A stretch of DNA of 33,080 bases, from assembly GCA_020832735.1 (NCBI GenBank), contig JAFIEB010000127.1, forward strand, positions 1-33,080. Direction: 5' to 3'. Both the position numbers and the translations under genes were made by a program. The DNA comes from Oceanicaulis sp. Lineage in GTDB: Bacteria; Pseudomonadota; Alphaproteobacteria; Caulobacterales; Maricaulaceae. Below the pieces are notes generated by a model. It had not been told where the DNA came from. It ran no database searches and saw only the letters and a program-made list of their open reading frames with translations. Below are positions 1 through 8,194 of the stretch, piece by piece; the stretch's first letter is position 1; the number at the start of each line of letters is the position of its first letter.

Positions 1-24
1 GCGCTGTGGGGGGCCCCTGTACCG

Positions 25-50
25 GGCGCGCGCCGCTATTGGCGCGCGCC
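25..50. other. GC-only stem-loop near the left edge
   Basis: The self-complementary ten-mer GGCGCGCGCC occurs at 25-34 and again at 41-50, separated by GCTATT, so the two copies can form a ten-pair stem. It lies just before the terminator at 70-99 and probably belongs to the 3' untranslated region of a gene left of the window. No T-run follows it, so it is not a classical terminator by itself. Confidence 0.4.
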
Positions 51-69
51 TCCGTTTCCTCCCTGACTG

Positions 70-99
70 GTCCGGCGTCACAAGCGCCGGACTTTTTTT
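70..99 (+). terminator. Rho-independent terminator of an upstream gene
   Basis: A perfect eight-pair stem GTCCGGCG (70-77) / CGCCGGAC (85-92) with a seven-base loop is followed directly by seven T (93-99). This is a textbook intrinsic terminator for plus-strand transcription entering from the left. It separates the unseen upstream gene from clpS. The clpS promoter should therefore lie within about 100-215, where I see no convincing -35/-10 pair. Confidence 0.85.
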
Positions 100-220
100 G
101 TCCACACTTACCGGCCACTCTTGCGGATGTTGGCTGAAGCGGGGGCTTCCCAGCGCCCCCTGGATGCATATCTAATCAGGTCACGATGACTCACGCAGCG
201 CTGATCAAAGGCATGGGAGC

Positions 221-550
221 ATGACTGAACGGCGCAAGGATGATGAAGACGCCGGACGCGGCGCTGGCGTGGCGCTGGAGACGCGCACGCGCACAAAACG
301 CCCGTCCATGTACAAGGTGCTGCTTCTCAACGACGATTACACGCCGATGGAATTCGTCGTGGGCGTTCTGATGACGATTTTTCACAAGAACGCTGAGGAA
401 GCGACTCGCATCATGCTCCACGTGCACCAACATGGTGTGGGTCTATGCGGCGTGTTCACCTACGAGGTGGCCGAGACCAAGGTCGCCCAGGTGATGGACG
501 CCGCGCGCCGTTCGCAGCATCCTTTGCAGTGCACCATGGAAAAGGACTAG
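221..550 (+). CDS. clpS: ATP-dependent Clp protease adaptor ClpS
   Basis: A 109-residue protein of normal ClpS length. ClpS binds substrates with destabilising N-terminal residues and hands them to ClpA for degradation by ClpAP in the cytoplasm. The variable N-terminal tail (about residues 1-28) is charged and probably flexible. The core starts at [16 protein letters not shown] (31-46), whose N37-D38-D39 form the N-degron pocket. H69 in the LHVHQHG segment matches the conserved histidine of the pocket (His66 in E. coli), and CGVF follows as in the family. The ATG has GGGAGC just upstream. The stop is four bases before clpA, so the two are surely co-transcribed. Family assignment is secure. 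In alphaproteobacteria there may be a second ClpS paralogue elsewhere, which cannot be judged here. Confidence 0.96.
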   Translation: MTERRKDDEDAGRGAGVALETRTRTKRPSMYKVLLLNDDYTPMEFVVGVLMTIFHKNAEEATRIMLHVHQHGVGLCGVFTYEVAETKVAQVMDAARRSQHPLQCTMEKD

Positions 551-554
551 GCAC

Positions 555-2903
555 TTGCCCTCTTTCTCGCCCGCCCTTGAACACAGCCTGCATCGCGCGC
601 TCGCCGCCGCCAACGAGCGCAAGCATGAATACGCGACCCTGGAGCATCTGCTGCTCTCGCTGTGCGAGGATGAAGACGCTGGCGCCGTCATGCGCGCCTG
701 CGACGTCGATGTTGACGAGCTGCGCGAGGCGCTGCTGGAATATGTCGAGCGCGAACTGGCCAGCCTGAAAGTGGAAAAGGGCGAGGACGCCAAACCGACC
801 GCCGGATTCCAGCGCGTCATCCAGCGCGCCGTGATCCACGTCCAGAATTCCGGGCGCGACGAGGTGACCGGCGCCAATGTGCTGGTGGCCCTGTTCGCCG
901 AGCGCGAGAGCCACGCCGCCTATTTCCTGGCTGAGCGGGACATGACCCGCTACGACGCGGTCAACTTCATCTCCCACGGCATCGCCAAGCGTCCCGGCGC
1001 CGCCGAGGTCCGCTCCGCGCGCGGCGTTGAGGACGACGATGATGAAGAAGCGCCCGCCGCTGCGGGCGAGGAAAAGGACAAGGACGACGCCCTGTCGGCC
1101 TATTGCGTGGACCTCAACGCCAAGGCCCGCGCCGGTGATGTGGACCCGCTGATCGGGCGCAGTCACGAGGTGGAGCGCTGCATCCAGGTCCTGTGCCGCC
1201 GGCGCAAGAACAACCCGCTTCTGGTGGGCGATCCCGGCGTGGGCAAAACCGCCATCGCCGAAGGTCTGGCGCGCAAGATTATCGAGGGCGACGTGCCCGA
1301 AGTGCTCGACCATGCCGTTATCTATTCGCTCGACATGGGCGCGTTGCTGGCCGGCACCCGTTATCGGGGCGATTTCGAGGAGCGCGTCAAACAGGTGGTG
1401 AAAGCGCTGGAGCAACGTCCCCAGGCGATCCTGTTCATTGACGAGATACACACCGTGATCGGCGCCGGCGCCACGTCGGGCGGGGCGATGGACGCGTCCA
1501 ACCTGCTGAAACCCGCGCTGCAGTCAGGCACGCTGCGCTGCATGGGATCGACCACATACAAGGAATACCGCCAGCATTTCGAGAAGGACCGCGCGCTCGC
1601 CCGCCGCTTCCAGAAGATCGACGTGGTCGAGCCGACTGTGGCCGACTCCATCAAAATTCTGCAGGGGCTCAAACCCTATTTCGAGGACTTCCACGATATC
1701 CGCTTCACCAATGAGGCGCTGAAGACCGCCGTGGAGCTGTCCGACCGCTATATCGGCGACCGCAAGCTGCCCGACAAAGCCATCGATGTGATCGACGAGG
1801 CTGGCGCCTCCATGCGCCTCCTGCCGCAATCGCGCCGGAAGAAGACCATCGGGGTCAAGGAAGTCGAAGCCGTGGTGGCCAAGATCGCGCGCATCCCGCC
1901 CAAATCTGTGTCGAAATCCGACGAGTCCGTTCTCAAGGACCTGGAGGTGTCGCTCAAGCGCGTGGTGTTCGGCCAGGACGACGCCATCACGCGCCTGTCC
2001 AGCGCCATCAAGCTGGCGCGCGCAGGCCTGCGCGAACCCAACAAGCCGATCGGCTGCTATCTGTTCTCGGGACCCACGGGCGTGGGCAAGACCGAGGTCG
2101 CCCGCCAGCTGGCTTCCACGCTGGGCGTTGAGCTTCTGCGTTTCGACATGAGCGAATACATGGAGCGCCACACGGTCAGCCGCCTGCTCGGCGCGCCGCC
2201 GGGCTATGTCGGCTATGATCAGGGCGGACAGCTCACCGACGCCATCGATCAGCACCCTCACTCGGTGCTGCTGCTCGACGAGATCGAGAAGGCCCACCCT
2301 GACATCTTCAATATCCTTCTGCAGGTGATGGATAACGGTCAGCTAACCGACGCCAACGGCAAGAAGATCGACTGCCGCAACGTCATTCTGATCATGACCA
2401 CCAATGCCGGCGCTTCGGACGCGGCCAAGGAGGCCATCGGCTTCGGGCGCGGCAAGCGCGAGGGCGAGGATATGGCGGCCATCGAGCGCCTGTTCACGCC
2501 TGAATTCCGCAACCGGCTGGACGCGATCATCGCCTTCTCCGGCCTCAAGCCTGAAGTGGTCGGGCGCGTGGTGGAGAAATTCGTGCTGCAGCTGGAGGCC
2601 CAGCTGTCCGAACGCGGCGTCACCTTCGAGCTGACCGAGGCGGCCACGCTGTGGCTGGCGCGCAAGGGCTATGACGAGAATTTCGGGGCGCGCCCGCTGG
2701 GCCGCGTGATCCAGGAGCATATCAAGAAGCCGCTCGCCGACGAGATCCTGTTCGGTCAGCTGAAAAAGGGCGGCGTGGTCAAGGTCGATGTGGATCCGGC
2801 CGATGCCGAGAGCCTGGATTTCGAGATCATTCCGGCCGACCGTCTCAAGACCCCGCGCAAGCCGTCCCCGCGTCCCGCCCCCGAACAGGCGCCGGTGGAG
2901 TAG
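555..2903 (+). CDS. clpA: ATP-dependent Clp protease ATP-binding subunit ClpA
   Basis: A 782-residue AAA+ unfoldase that feeds ClpP. An N-domain begins [15 protein letters not shown] and includes the [11 protein letters not shown] repeat (about 1-145). D1 has Walker A GDPGVGKT (about 225-232) and Walker B ILFIDEIH (about 292-299). D2 has Walker A GPTGVGKT (about 506-513) and Walker [13 protein letters not shown] (about 572-583). The IGF tripeptide near 628 is the expected ClpP-docking loop, which marks this as ClpA rather than ClpB, as does the missing middle coiled coil. The start is TTG at 555. The N-terminal sequence matches the family from this codon, no ATG fits, and AAGGA (542-546) inside the end of clpS gives a ribosome site at good spacing. 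An acidic insert ([19 protein letters not shown]) links the N-domain to D1. The C-terminus is Pro-rich. Confidence 0.97.
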   Translation: MPSFSPALEHSLHRALAAANERKHEYATLEHLLLSLCEDEDAGAVMRACDVDVDELREALLEYVERELASLKVEKGEDAKPTAGFQRVIQRAVIHVQNSGRDEVTGANVLVALFAERESHAAYFLAERDMTRYDAVNFISHGIAKRPGAAEVRSARGVEDDDDEEAPAAAGEEKDKDDALSAYCVDLNAKARAGDVDPLIGRSHEVERCIQVLCRRRKNNPLLVGDPGVGKTAIAEGLARKIIEGDVPEVLDHAVIYSLDMGALLAGTRYRGDFEERVKQVVKALEQRPQAILFIDEIHTVIGAGATSGGAMDASNLLKPALQSGTLRCMGSTTYKEYRQHFEKDRALARRFQKIDVVEPTVADSIKILQGLKPYFEDFHDIRFTNEALKTAVELSDRYIGDRKLPDKAIDVIDEAGASMRLLPQSRRKKTIGVKEVEAVVAKIARIPPKSVSKSDESVLKDLEVSLKRVVFGQDDAITRLSSAIKLARAGLREPNKPIGCYLFSGPTGVGKTEVARQLASTLGVELLRFDMSEYMERHTVSRLLGAPPGYVGYDQGGQLTDAIDQHPHSVLLLDEIEKAHPDIFNILLQVMDNGQLTDANGKKIDCRNVILIMTTNAGASDAAKEAIGFGRGKREGEDMAAIERLFTPEFRNRLDAIIAFSGLKPEVVGRVVEKFVLQLEAQLSERGVTFELTEAATLWLARKGYDENFGARPLGRVIQEHIKKPLADEILFGQLKKGGVVKVDVDPADAESLDFEIIPADRLKTPRKPSPRPAPEQAPVE

Positions 2904-2939
2904 CCCGGCCGGGCGGCGCGCCTGGCGTGAGATGCGAGG

Positions 2940-3434
2940 TCAGACGCGTTCGCCCACAAGGGCGGTGACGCGTGTTTCCAGCTCCTCGGCCAGCGCCTTG
3001 CCGACCGGGTCTCTGTCGTCGCGGACATTCTGCAATATGGCGGCCCGGATGGCCCCGACATGCGCTTCGACCAGGCTGACCGGCGCGGCCGCGCGCTGTT
3101 CCCCGGTTTCGATGAGCTTGGACAGGGAGGCGGCCAGCCGGGTGATGATCGGGAACTCGTAAGTGCTGCCCAGCCCGCGCAGATCATGGGCGCAGGTGAA
3201 CAGCGCCTCGCCGGTTTCGCCCTCCAGGCCTTGCTCTTTCGCCGTGCGCATCAGCGCCTCGAGCTTGGCGACCTCCTCGCCCAGCCAGTCATTGAAATTC
3301 TTGCGCAAGCCGTCGAGCGCGGCTTCGGCGCGCGCCATCAGGTCTTCATCAGCAGACGGCAGGGCGCCGCCGATTTTCGCCTTGAGCATGTTGGGCGGAT
3401 TGATGATCTCTATCGGGCGTTCGCGCTGTGCCAT
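2940..3434 (-). CDS. Hpt domain protein (histidine phosphotransfer)
   Basis: A 164-residue soluble protein. The segment CAHDLRGLGSTYEFP (81-95) is an Hpt active-site helix with H83 as the phosphorylatable histidine and the usual small residues after it (G87, G89, S90). The surrounding 35-160 is predicted helical, as expected for the four-helix Hpt bundle. It has no kinase or receiver domain, so it would shuttle phosphate between other proteins. It is the last gene of a minus-strand run, 25 bases after the response regulator at 3460-3975, which makes that regulator its most obvious partner (inference). The N-terminal 30 residues (INPPNMLKAKIGG) are conserved-looking but of unknown role. It converges on clpA with only 36 bases between, and I see no T-rich terminator there. 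Confidence 0.85.
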   Translation of the reverse strand: MAQRERPIEIINPPNMLKAKIGGALPSADEDLMARAEAALDGLRKNFNDWLGEEVAKLEALMRTAKEQGLEGETGEALFTCAHDLRGLGSTYEFPIITRLAASLSKLIETGEQRAAAPVSLVEAHVGAIRAAILQNVRDDRDPVGKALAEELETRVTALVGERV

Positions 3435-3459
3435 GGCGAGGGCGTCTCCGCTGCAGGGT

Positions 3460-3975
3460 TCAAGAGAGGGGCGCGGCGTCGTCGCGCCGCTCTGGCCCCT
3501 GATACCCGCTCGCCAGCCGGCGGCGGTCGGGACCGAAAAACACTTTCGTCCGCACGAACGGGCGCGGACGGTTCACGATCGTCCGCAGGCGCTTGTAGAG
3601 GCCTTCGGCTGCAAACGGCTTGACCAGAAACTCGGTCACGCCTGCATCGCGCGCCTCCTTCACCTTGGAAGGCTCGGCATAGGCGGTCAGCATGATGATC
3701 GGGATGAGCGGGCAGGGGCTTTTGTCGGGATCACGAAGCGTGCGCACCAGGGACAGCCCGTCCACAGGCTTCATTTTCCAGTCGCAGATCAGCACATCAA
3801 TGCGTTCGGCGCGCAGGACTTCCATCGCCGAAGGCGCATCGGCGGCCTCATAGACCGCCACCACGCCGAAAGCGCTCAGAACAGAGCGCACGATACCGCG
3901 CATGGCGGCGTTATCGTCCACCACGGCGATGCGCAGTTTTGACAGCCCGGAGGCTGGAGAAGGGCTTGCGGTCAT
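3460..3975 (-). CDS. Single-domain CheY-like response regulator
   Basis: A 171-residue protein with a receiver domain at about 14-135. It has acidic pocket residues D20 and D21 (VVDDN), phospho-acceptor D65 (VLICDWKM), T98 (MLTAYA) and K119 (LVKPF), all in place. There is no DNA-binding or enzymatic output domain. Instead about 35 residues follow with the pattern FFGPDRRR...GPERR, an arginine-rich tail seen on stand-alone alphaproteobacterial receivers. I start it at the ATG ending at 3975 rather than 14 codons upstream, because AGGG lies a suitable distance before it and the upstream extension (LAARFVRRPG) is not receiver-like. It lies between nadK and the Hpt gene and probably exchanges phosphate with the Hpt protein. 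Its output is unknown; protein binding, as for CheY or DivK, is the default guess. Confidence 0.9.
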   Translation of the reverse strand: MTASPSPASGLSKLRIAVVDDNAAMRGIVRSVLSAFGVVAVYEAADAPSAMEVLRAERIDVLICDWKMKPVDGLSLVRTLRDPDKSPCPLIPIIMLTAYAEPSKVKEARDAGVTEFLVKPFAAEGLYKRLRTIVNRPRPFVRTKVFFGPDRRRLASGYQGPERRDDAAPLS

Positions 3976-4030
3976 ATCCTGCGACCCTGGACGCCTGACG
4001 AATCTTGCGGCGAGCATGCCCGGGATTTGC

Positions 4031-4045
4031 TTAATGGCGCGCTAA
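4031..4045. promoter_or_regulatory. Candidate CtrA-like site before the response-regulator gene
   Basis: TTAA at 4031-4034, seven bases, then CTAA at 4042-4045. The CtrA consensus in Caulobacter-type bacteria is TTAA-N7-TTAA, so this differs at one position. It sits in the only sizeable gap of the minus-strand cluster (3976-4053), about 56-70 bases upstream of the regulator start, where a separate promoter could lie. The motif is short and could arise by chance. Confidence 0.3.
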
Positions 4046-4053
4046 GCTGGCGT

Positions 4054-4815
4054 TCAGTCGGCGGTGAACTGTTCAGACAGGATGCGCTCTCCCAGCGCCA
4101 TGCCTTCGTCAAACAGCAGCGTCAGGGCGATTGAGCGCGCCTCGTTGACGGTCACGCTCACGGCGTCGCGGAACTCCTGGTTGTCAGCCACCACAGAGAC
4201 CGGGCGCTTGTCCGGCTCCAGCACGTCGAAGCGCACCTGGCTGCCATGGCGCAACAGCGCGCCGCGCCAGCGCCGCGGGCGGAAGGCGCTGATCGGGGTC
4301 AGGGCCAGCAATTGCGCGTCCAGCGGCAGGATCGGGCCGTGCGCGGAGAGATTATAGGCGGTCGAGCCGGCAGGCGTGGCCACCAGCACGCCGTCAGCGG
4401 CCAGCTCCTCCAGGCGCACGCGCCCGTCCACGCTGATGCGGATCTTGGCGGTCTGGCGCGTCTCGCGCAGGAGGGAAACCTCATTGATCGCCAGCGCCTC
4501 GAACGTGCGCCCGTCCGCCTGGCGTCCGATCGCCCGCAGCGGATGGATCACTGCGCGTTCAGCGGCGGCCAGCCGTTCGGGCAGGCCGTCCTCGCGCGGC
4601 TCGTTCATCAGAAAGCCCACCGAGCCGAAATTCATGCCGTAGACCGGGATGGTGCGGCCCATCACAGCGTGCAGGGCGTCGAGCATGGCGCCGTCCCCGC
4701 CCAGTGCGATCAGGCAGTCGGCCTGCTCCAGCGGCGATTCGCCATAGCGTTCGCTCAGGCGCTTGCGGGCGGCCCGGGCGTCGGCGCGGTCAGCGGCGTG
4801 ATAGGCAAGACGCAT
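4054..4815 (-). CDS. nadK: NAD kinase
   Basis: A 253-residue cytoplasmic enzyme that phosphorylates NAD to NADP with ATP or polyphosphate, the sole route to NADP. The diagnostic GGDG motif is at 39-42 ([11 protein letters not shown]), with the catalytic Asp at 41. The NE pair (111-112, INEVSLLR) and the glycine-rich [17 protein letters not shown] segment (141-157) bind the dinucleotide. The length fits the short proteobacterial form, and the C-terminal RILSEQFT is family-like. It lies 27 bases after the DUF2336 gene and 78 bases before the response regulator, all on the same strand. The ATG ending at 4815 has only a weak ribosome site, which suggests translation linked to the upstream gene. 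Confidence 0.95.
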   Translation of the reverse strand: MRLAYHAADRADARAARKRLSERYGESPLEQADCLIALGGDGAMLDALHAVMGRTIPVYGMNFGSVGFLMNEPREDGLPERLAAAERAVIHPLRAIGRQADGRTFEALAINEVSLLRETRQTAKIRISVDGRVRLEELAADGVLVATPAGSTAYNLSAHGPILPLDAQLLALTPISAFRPRRWRGALLRHGSQVRFDVLEPDKRPVSVVADNQEFRDAVSVTVNEARSIALTLLFDEGMALGERILSEQFTAD

Positions 4816-4842
4816 CCGGACATCCGTAACTGTCGGTACAGG

Positions 4843-5892
4843 CTAGTGGATTGAACCGCCCGCGCCCATCCGGTGCAAGGCCCGTCGCGCATCATCGCGC
4901 GAGAAGGTGGAAAATATCTCCGAGCAGGCGCGCGACAGCGCGTCCGGCGCCATGGCGTGCGCGCGCCCGGAAGCGGTCATCGCGTCATAGAGATCTGCAG
5001 CTTCGCCCGGCGCCATCGCCATGGCGCGTGCGGCCAGCAGGCACGCCCTGAGCGGCGAACGGCGCAGGGCCTGGCGCCAGTCGGAGGCCTCCACCCCGGT
5101 CAGCCGCGCGATGGCGTGATCAGCGATCTCCGCGCGTCCGTTGCGTGCGGCCCGCAGCACGTCTGCGGTGGACAGCCCGCGTTCAGCCTGAAGCTTGCGC
5201 GCGATCTCTTCGGCGTCCCGGTCCGTATCTGCGTCGATCTCGATGGGCGCGCCCTCATCGGGCGCGCAGGCCAGGTCGGCCAGGCCGGGATAGGTGCGGT
5301 TCAGGAGTTCGCGCACCTGCTGTGCGGCGACGGCGTGGATCGCCCGCACAAAGCCCCCGCTGAGATCGCCACGGCCGGCCAAGGCCTGCTGCAGGTTTTC
5401 ATGCGCGCGGGCGACAGCGGCGAAATCGCCTGCCGACGCCTCGCTCAGCAACGCGCCCTCGTGACTGGCCAGCGCCATCAAACAGTCGCGCTCGCGATGG
5501 CGGGCCATGGCGGCGGTCACGGGCGCGCTGAGATGAATGCGCGCAATCAGCGCCATGCGGTGGTCATGGCTGAGCCCGGCCAGGGCGATCAGATCGCTCT
5601 CCTCCAGAACGAGGGAGCGCTCCAGCACCGGGCGGGCGATTTCGAGCGGTTCAAAGGCGAGCATCCGCACGGCATCGCGCGGCGCCCAGTCGCAGCGCGC
5701 CAGCCGGGCGGCGGCCCGGGCGCGCGCGCTTTCTTCTGCGGCGCGCAACAGCGCAGTCAGCACCGGATCGATCTCTGCGATGACCGGGCCGGGCAGGGGG
5801 CGGATCGTGCACAGCTCGCTCAGCTGGACAGCCTTGCGGCCCGCCGCTTGCGGTGAAATCGTATGCGGTGACTGGGCCGGCGCCGGCGGCAT
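4843..5892 (-). CDS. DUF2336 domain protein
   Basis: A 349-residue soluble, Ala- and Arg-rich helical protein. The stretch about 45-200 has the DUF2336 pattern: a segment LARCDWAPRDAVRMLAFEP, then IARPVLERSLVL, then ALAGLSHDHRMALIARIHLS. It is a run of short helical repeats reminiscent of HEAT-type scaffolds. The family is almost confined to alphaproteobacteria and its biochemical role is not established; I do not assign one. It has no signal peptide or membrane segment. It heads the minus-strand unit with nadK, the receiver and the Hpt protein, and diverges from egtB across 82 bases. The ribosome site is weak, but no other Met lies near the N-terminus. A scaffold or regulatory role in the adjacent phosphorelay is possible but only inferred from position. 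Confidence 0.82.
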   Translation of the reverse strand: MPPAPAQSPHTISPQAAGRKAVQLSELCTIRPLPGPVIAEIDPVLTALLRAAEESARARAAARLARCDWAPRDAVRMLAFEPLEIARPVLERSLVLEESDLIALAGLSHDHRMALIARIHLSAPVTAAMARHRERDCLMALASHEGALLSEASAGDFAAVARAHENLQQALAGRGDLSGGFVRAIHAVAAQQVRELLNRTYPGLADLACAPDEGAPIEIDADTDRDAEEIARKLQAERGLSTADVLRAARNGRAEIADHAIARLTGVEASDWRQALRRSPLRACLLAARAMAMAPGEAADLYDAMTASGRAHAMAPDALSRACSEIFSTFSRDDARRALHRMGAGGSIH

Positions 5893-5974
5893 GTGATTAT
5901 CCGTCAGGTGTCTCTGGCTCGCGAGCGTGCATGCGCTATGGTTAGGAATGGGTTAGCCGTGCGGGAGGGTCGCG

Positions 5975-7255
5975 ATGGCGAAGGACTTGGCCCAGGCCAC
6001 GGGCGAGGCGCTCCGTGCCCGGTTCCATGGCGTGCGCGCGCGTTCGCTTGCGCTGGCCGCGCCCTTTTCTGCTGAGGATCTGTGCGTCCAGGCGATGGAA
6101 GACGCCTCGCCGGGCAAGTGGCATCTGGGCCATACCAGCTGGTTCTGGGAAACCTTCCTGCTGACGCCCCACAGCCCCGGTTACGCGCCGTTCGACGCGC
6201 GCTTCAACTTTCTGTTCAACTCCTATTACGAGACGGTGGGCGCGCGTCAGGCCCGCCCCGAGCGCGGGCTGATCACCCGGCCCGGCCTCGATGCTGTCCT
6301 GTCCTATCGCGCCCATGTGGACGGCGCTGTTTCGGCATGGCTGGAGCGCGCCGATGAGAGCCAGCTGGCTGCAGCGTTGCCTGTCATCGAGACAGGCCTC
6401 GCCCATGAGGAACAGCATCAGGAATTATTCCTTACAGACATAAAGTACCTTCTGTCGCGCAGCGCTTTCCCCGAGGCGGGCTATCGCGCCCCGGCCCGCC
6501 CGGCTGCGCCCGCGCCTGAGCCGCTGGACTGGATCGTCTTCGAAGGCGGCGTTCACCGCTTCGGCCATGAGGGGGCGGGCTTCGCCTTTGACAATGAAGG
6601 CCCGGCCCATGACGCGGTTCTGACCCCGTTTGCGCTGGCCTCGCGGCCGGTCACCAATGGCGAGTTCCTGGCCTTCATCGAGGATGGCGGCTACCGCCAG
6701 CCCGGCCACTGGCTGGCCGATGGTTGGGCCCGGATCACCGACAGCGGACGCGAGGCGCCGCTCTACTGGCGCCGGGTGGATGGAGGCTGGCGCGAGTTCA
6801 CCCTGCACGGCGAGCAGGCGCTCGATCCTGATGCGCCCGTCAGTCATGTCGATTATTTCGAGGCTTCCGCCTATGCCGCCTGGACCGGCGCGCGCCTGCC
6901 CGAAGAGCGCGAATGGGAGCATGCCGCACGCCAGGCCGATCCCGCCGCCGGGCGCTGGATGGCCCCGGATGGCTGGCTGCATCCTGCCCCTGCGCCGGGT
7001 CCGGCAGCGGGTCTGGCCGGCCTTTATGGCGAAGTGTGGGAGTGGACCCGGTCGGCCTATGGCGCCTACCCTGGCTACCGCGCGCCCGAAGGCGCGATCG
7101 GCGAATATAATGGCAAGTTCATGTGCGGCCAATTCGTACTGAAAGGCGGATCAGCTTTGACCCCGCCAGGGCATATGCGCGCCAGCTACCGCAATTTCTT
7201 CCCGCCCGCCGCCCAGTGGCAGATGACGGGATTCCGGCTCGCCCGCGACATCTGA
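5975..7255 (+). CDS. egtB: Ergothioneine biosynthesis protein EgtB (sulfoxide synthase)
   Basis: A 426-residue non-haem iron enzyme that joins hercynine to gamma-glutamylcysteine or cysteine with O2, forming the sulfoxide intermediate of ergothioneine. The N-terminal DinB-like domain (about 10-165) carries the iron ligands: the HLGH motif (H50/H53) and HEEQH (H144, H148). The C-terminal FGE-sulfatase fold (about 175-426) ends in YRNFFPPAAQWQMTGFRLA, a hallmark of this family. GGGAGG lies just before the ATG. In many genomes egtD, the histidine methyltransferase, is adjacent. Here the next gene is an aldolase-fold protein and no egtD is present in the window, so hercynine must come from elsewhere. 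The FGE fold should not be read as a sulfatase maturase, because the DinB half is specific to EgtB. Confidence 0.93.
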   Translation: MAKDLAQATGEALRARFHGVRARSLALAAPFSAEDLCVQAMEDASPGKWHLGHTSWFWETFLLTPHSPGYAPFDARFNFLFNSYYETVGARQARPERGLITRPGLDAVLSYRAHVDGAVSAWLERADESQLAAALPVIETGLAHEEQHQELFLTDIKYLLSRSAFPEAGYRAPARPAAPAPEPLDWIVFEGGVHRFGHEGAGFAFDNEGPAHDAVLTPFALASRPVTNGEFLAFIEDGGYRQPGHWLADGWARITDSGREAPLYWRRVDGGWREFTLHGEQALDPDAPVSHVDYFEASAYAAWTGARLPEEREWEHAARQADPAAGRWMAPDGWLHPAPAPGPAAGLAGLYGEVWEWTRSAYGAYPGYRAPEGAIGEYNGKFMCGQFVLKGGSALTPPGHMRASYRNFFPPAAQWQMTGFRLARDI

Positions 7256-7347
7256 GCCGTTTGACGCCAAGGCGCGCGCGCGCGATCATTGATCACGGCT
7301 TTGGCCGCAAGCGCGCCCGCGCAGGGCGCAGCAAGGGAGAAACCGTC

Positions 7348-8112
7348 ATGGATGATCAGCCCAATATCTCGGTGAAAGATCAGGTTTCGGCCGAGGAGTG
7401 GAAGGCGCGCTGCGATCTGGCCGCGCTTTACCGGCTCATCTTCATGCATGGCTGGGATGATTTGTTCTTCACGCACATCTCCATGCGCGTGCCCGGACCC
7501 GATGAGCACTTCCTGCTCAATCCGTTCGGCCTGCTGTTCGAGGACGTGACGGCCTCGAACCTGGTCAAGGTGGACCTTGAGGGCAATGTCCTGCCGCCCA
7601 GCCAGTACGGGATCAACCCGGCGGGCTTCACCATTCATTCGGCGATCCATCACGCCCGTCCGGACGTGAAGGTGATCATGCATCTGCATACCGATCAGGG
7701 CGTGGCGGTGTCGGCGCAAAAGCGCGGCCTTTTACCGATCTCCCAGAGCGCTATGACGGTGATGAAGGACGTGGCCTATCACGGCTATGAAGGCATTGCG
7801 CTGGAAGAGGACGAAAAAGAGCGCCTGGTCGCCGATCTCGGTCAGCACAATCTGATGATCCTCAACAATCACGGCACGCTGACCACCGGCGATCATCCGT
7901 TCTCGTGCTACGTGCGCATGTATATGCTCGAACGCGCCTGCAAGATGCAGGTCATGGCCCAGGGCGCCGAGCTGGTGGAATGGGACAAGCCCATGCAGGA
8001 CCGGGTCTATGGCCAGGGCGAGCAGGCCTTCACCAATGAATTCTTCAAGGAAATCGCCTGGGCCGCCATCCGTGGCCGCGTCGACCGGCAATGTCCGGGT
8101 TACGATGTCTGA
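7348..8112 (+). CDS. Class II aldolase/adducin family protein lacking the catalytic Glu
   Basis: A 254-residue protein of the zinc-dependent class II aldolase/adducin fold. The zinc ligands are H112 and H114 (IMHLHTDQG) and H175 (NNHGTLTTG), spaced exactly as His92, His94 and His155 of E. coli fuculose-1-phosphate aldolase. The catalytic Glu73 of that enzyme aligns by the same spacing with G93 (NPAGFTIH), so classical aldol chemistry is doubtful. Many uncharacterised proteobacterial members share the NPAGF version. I start at the ATG at 7348, with AAGGGAG nine bases upstream; the same open frame extends further upstream but overlaps egtB. It follows egtB by 92 bases on the same strand, so co-transcription is possible. 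The substrate is unknown; hydrolase or decarboxylase chemistry on small acids has been seen in relatives. Confidence 0.88.
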   Translation: MDDQPNISVKDQVSAEEWKARCDLAALYRLIFMHGWDDLFFTHISMRVPGPDEHFLLNPFGLLFEDVTASNLVKVDLEGNVLPPSQYGINPAGFTIHSAIHHARPDVKVIMHLHTDQGVAVSAQKRGLLPISQSAMTVMKDVAYHGYEGIALEEDEKERLVADLGQHNLMILNNHGTLTTGDHPFSCYVRMYMLERACKMQVMAQGAELVEWDKPMQDRVYGQGEQAFTNEFFKEIAWAAIRGRVDRQCPGYDV

Positions 8113-8194
8113 TCGCGCCTGAGGCGAATTCTATATGGACTCTTCTCCTCATGCGGGTTTTTAATGCGTGCTCCCGGGACGGGGAGGCGCGTGC

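Noticed and set aside
5938-5945. ATGGTTAG as a CtrA-type half site before egtB
   Set aside because: One mismatch in an eight-base motif and no second half; too weak to list.
5975-7255. Reading the FGE-type domain as a sulfatase-maturing enzyme for the two sulfatases
   Set aside because: The N-terminal DinB-like half with HLGH and HEEQH motifs and the C-terminal YRNFFPP segment identify EgtB.
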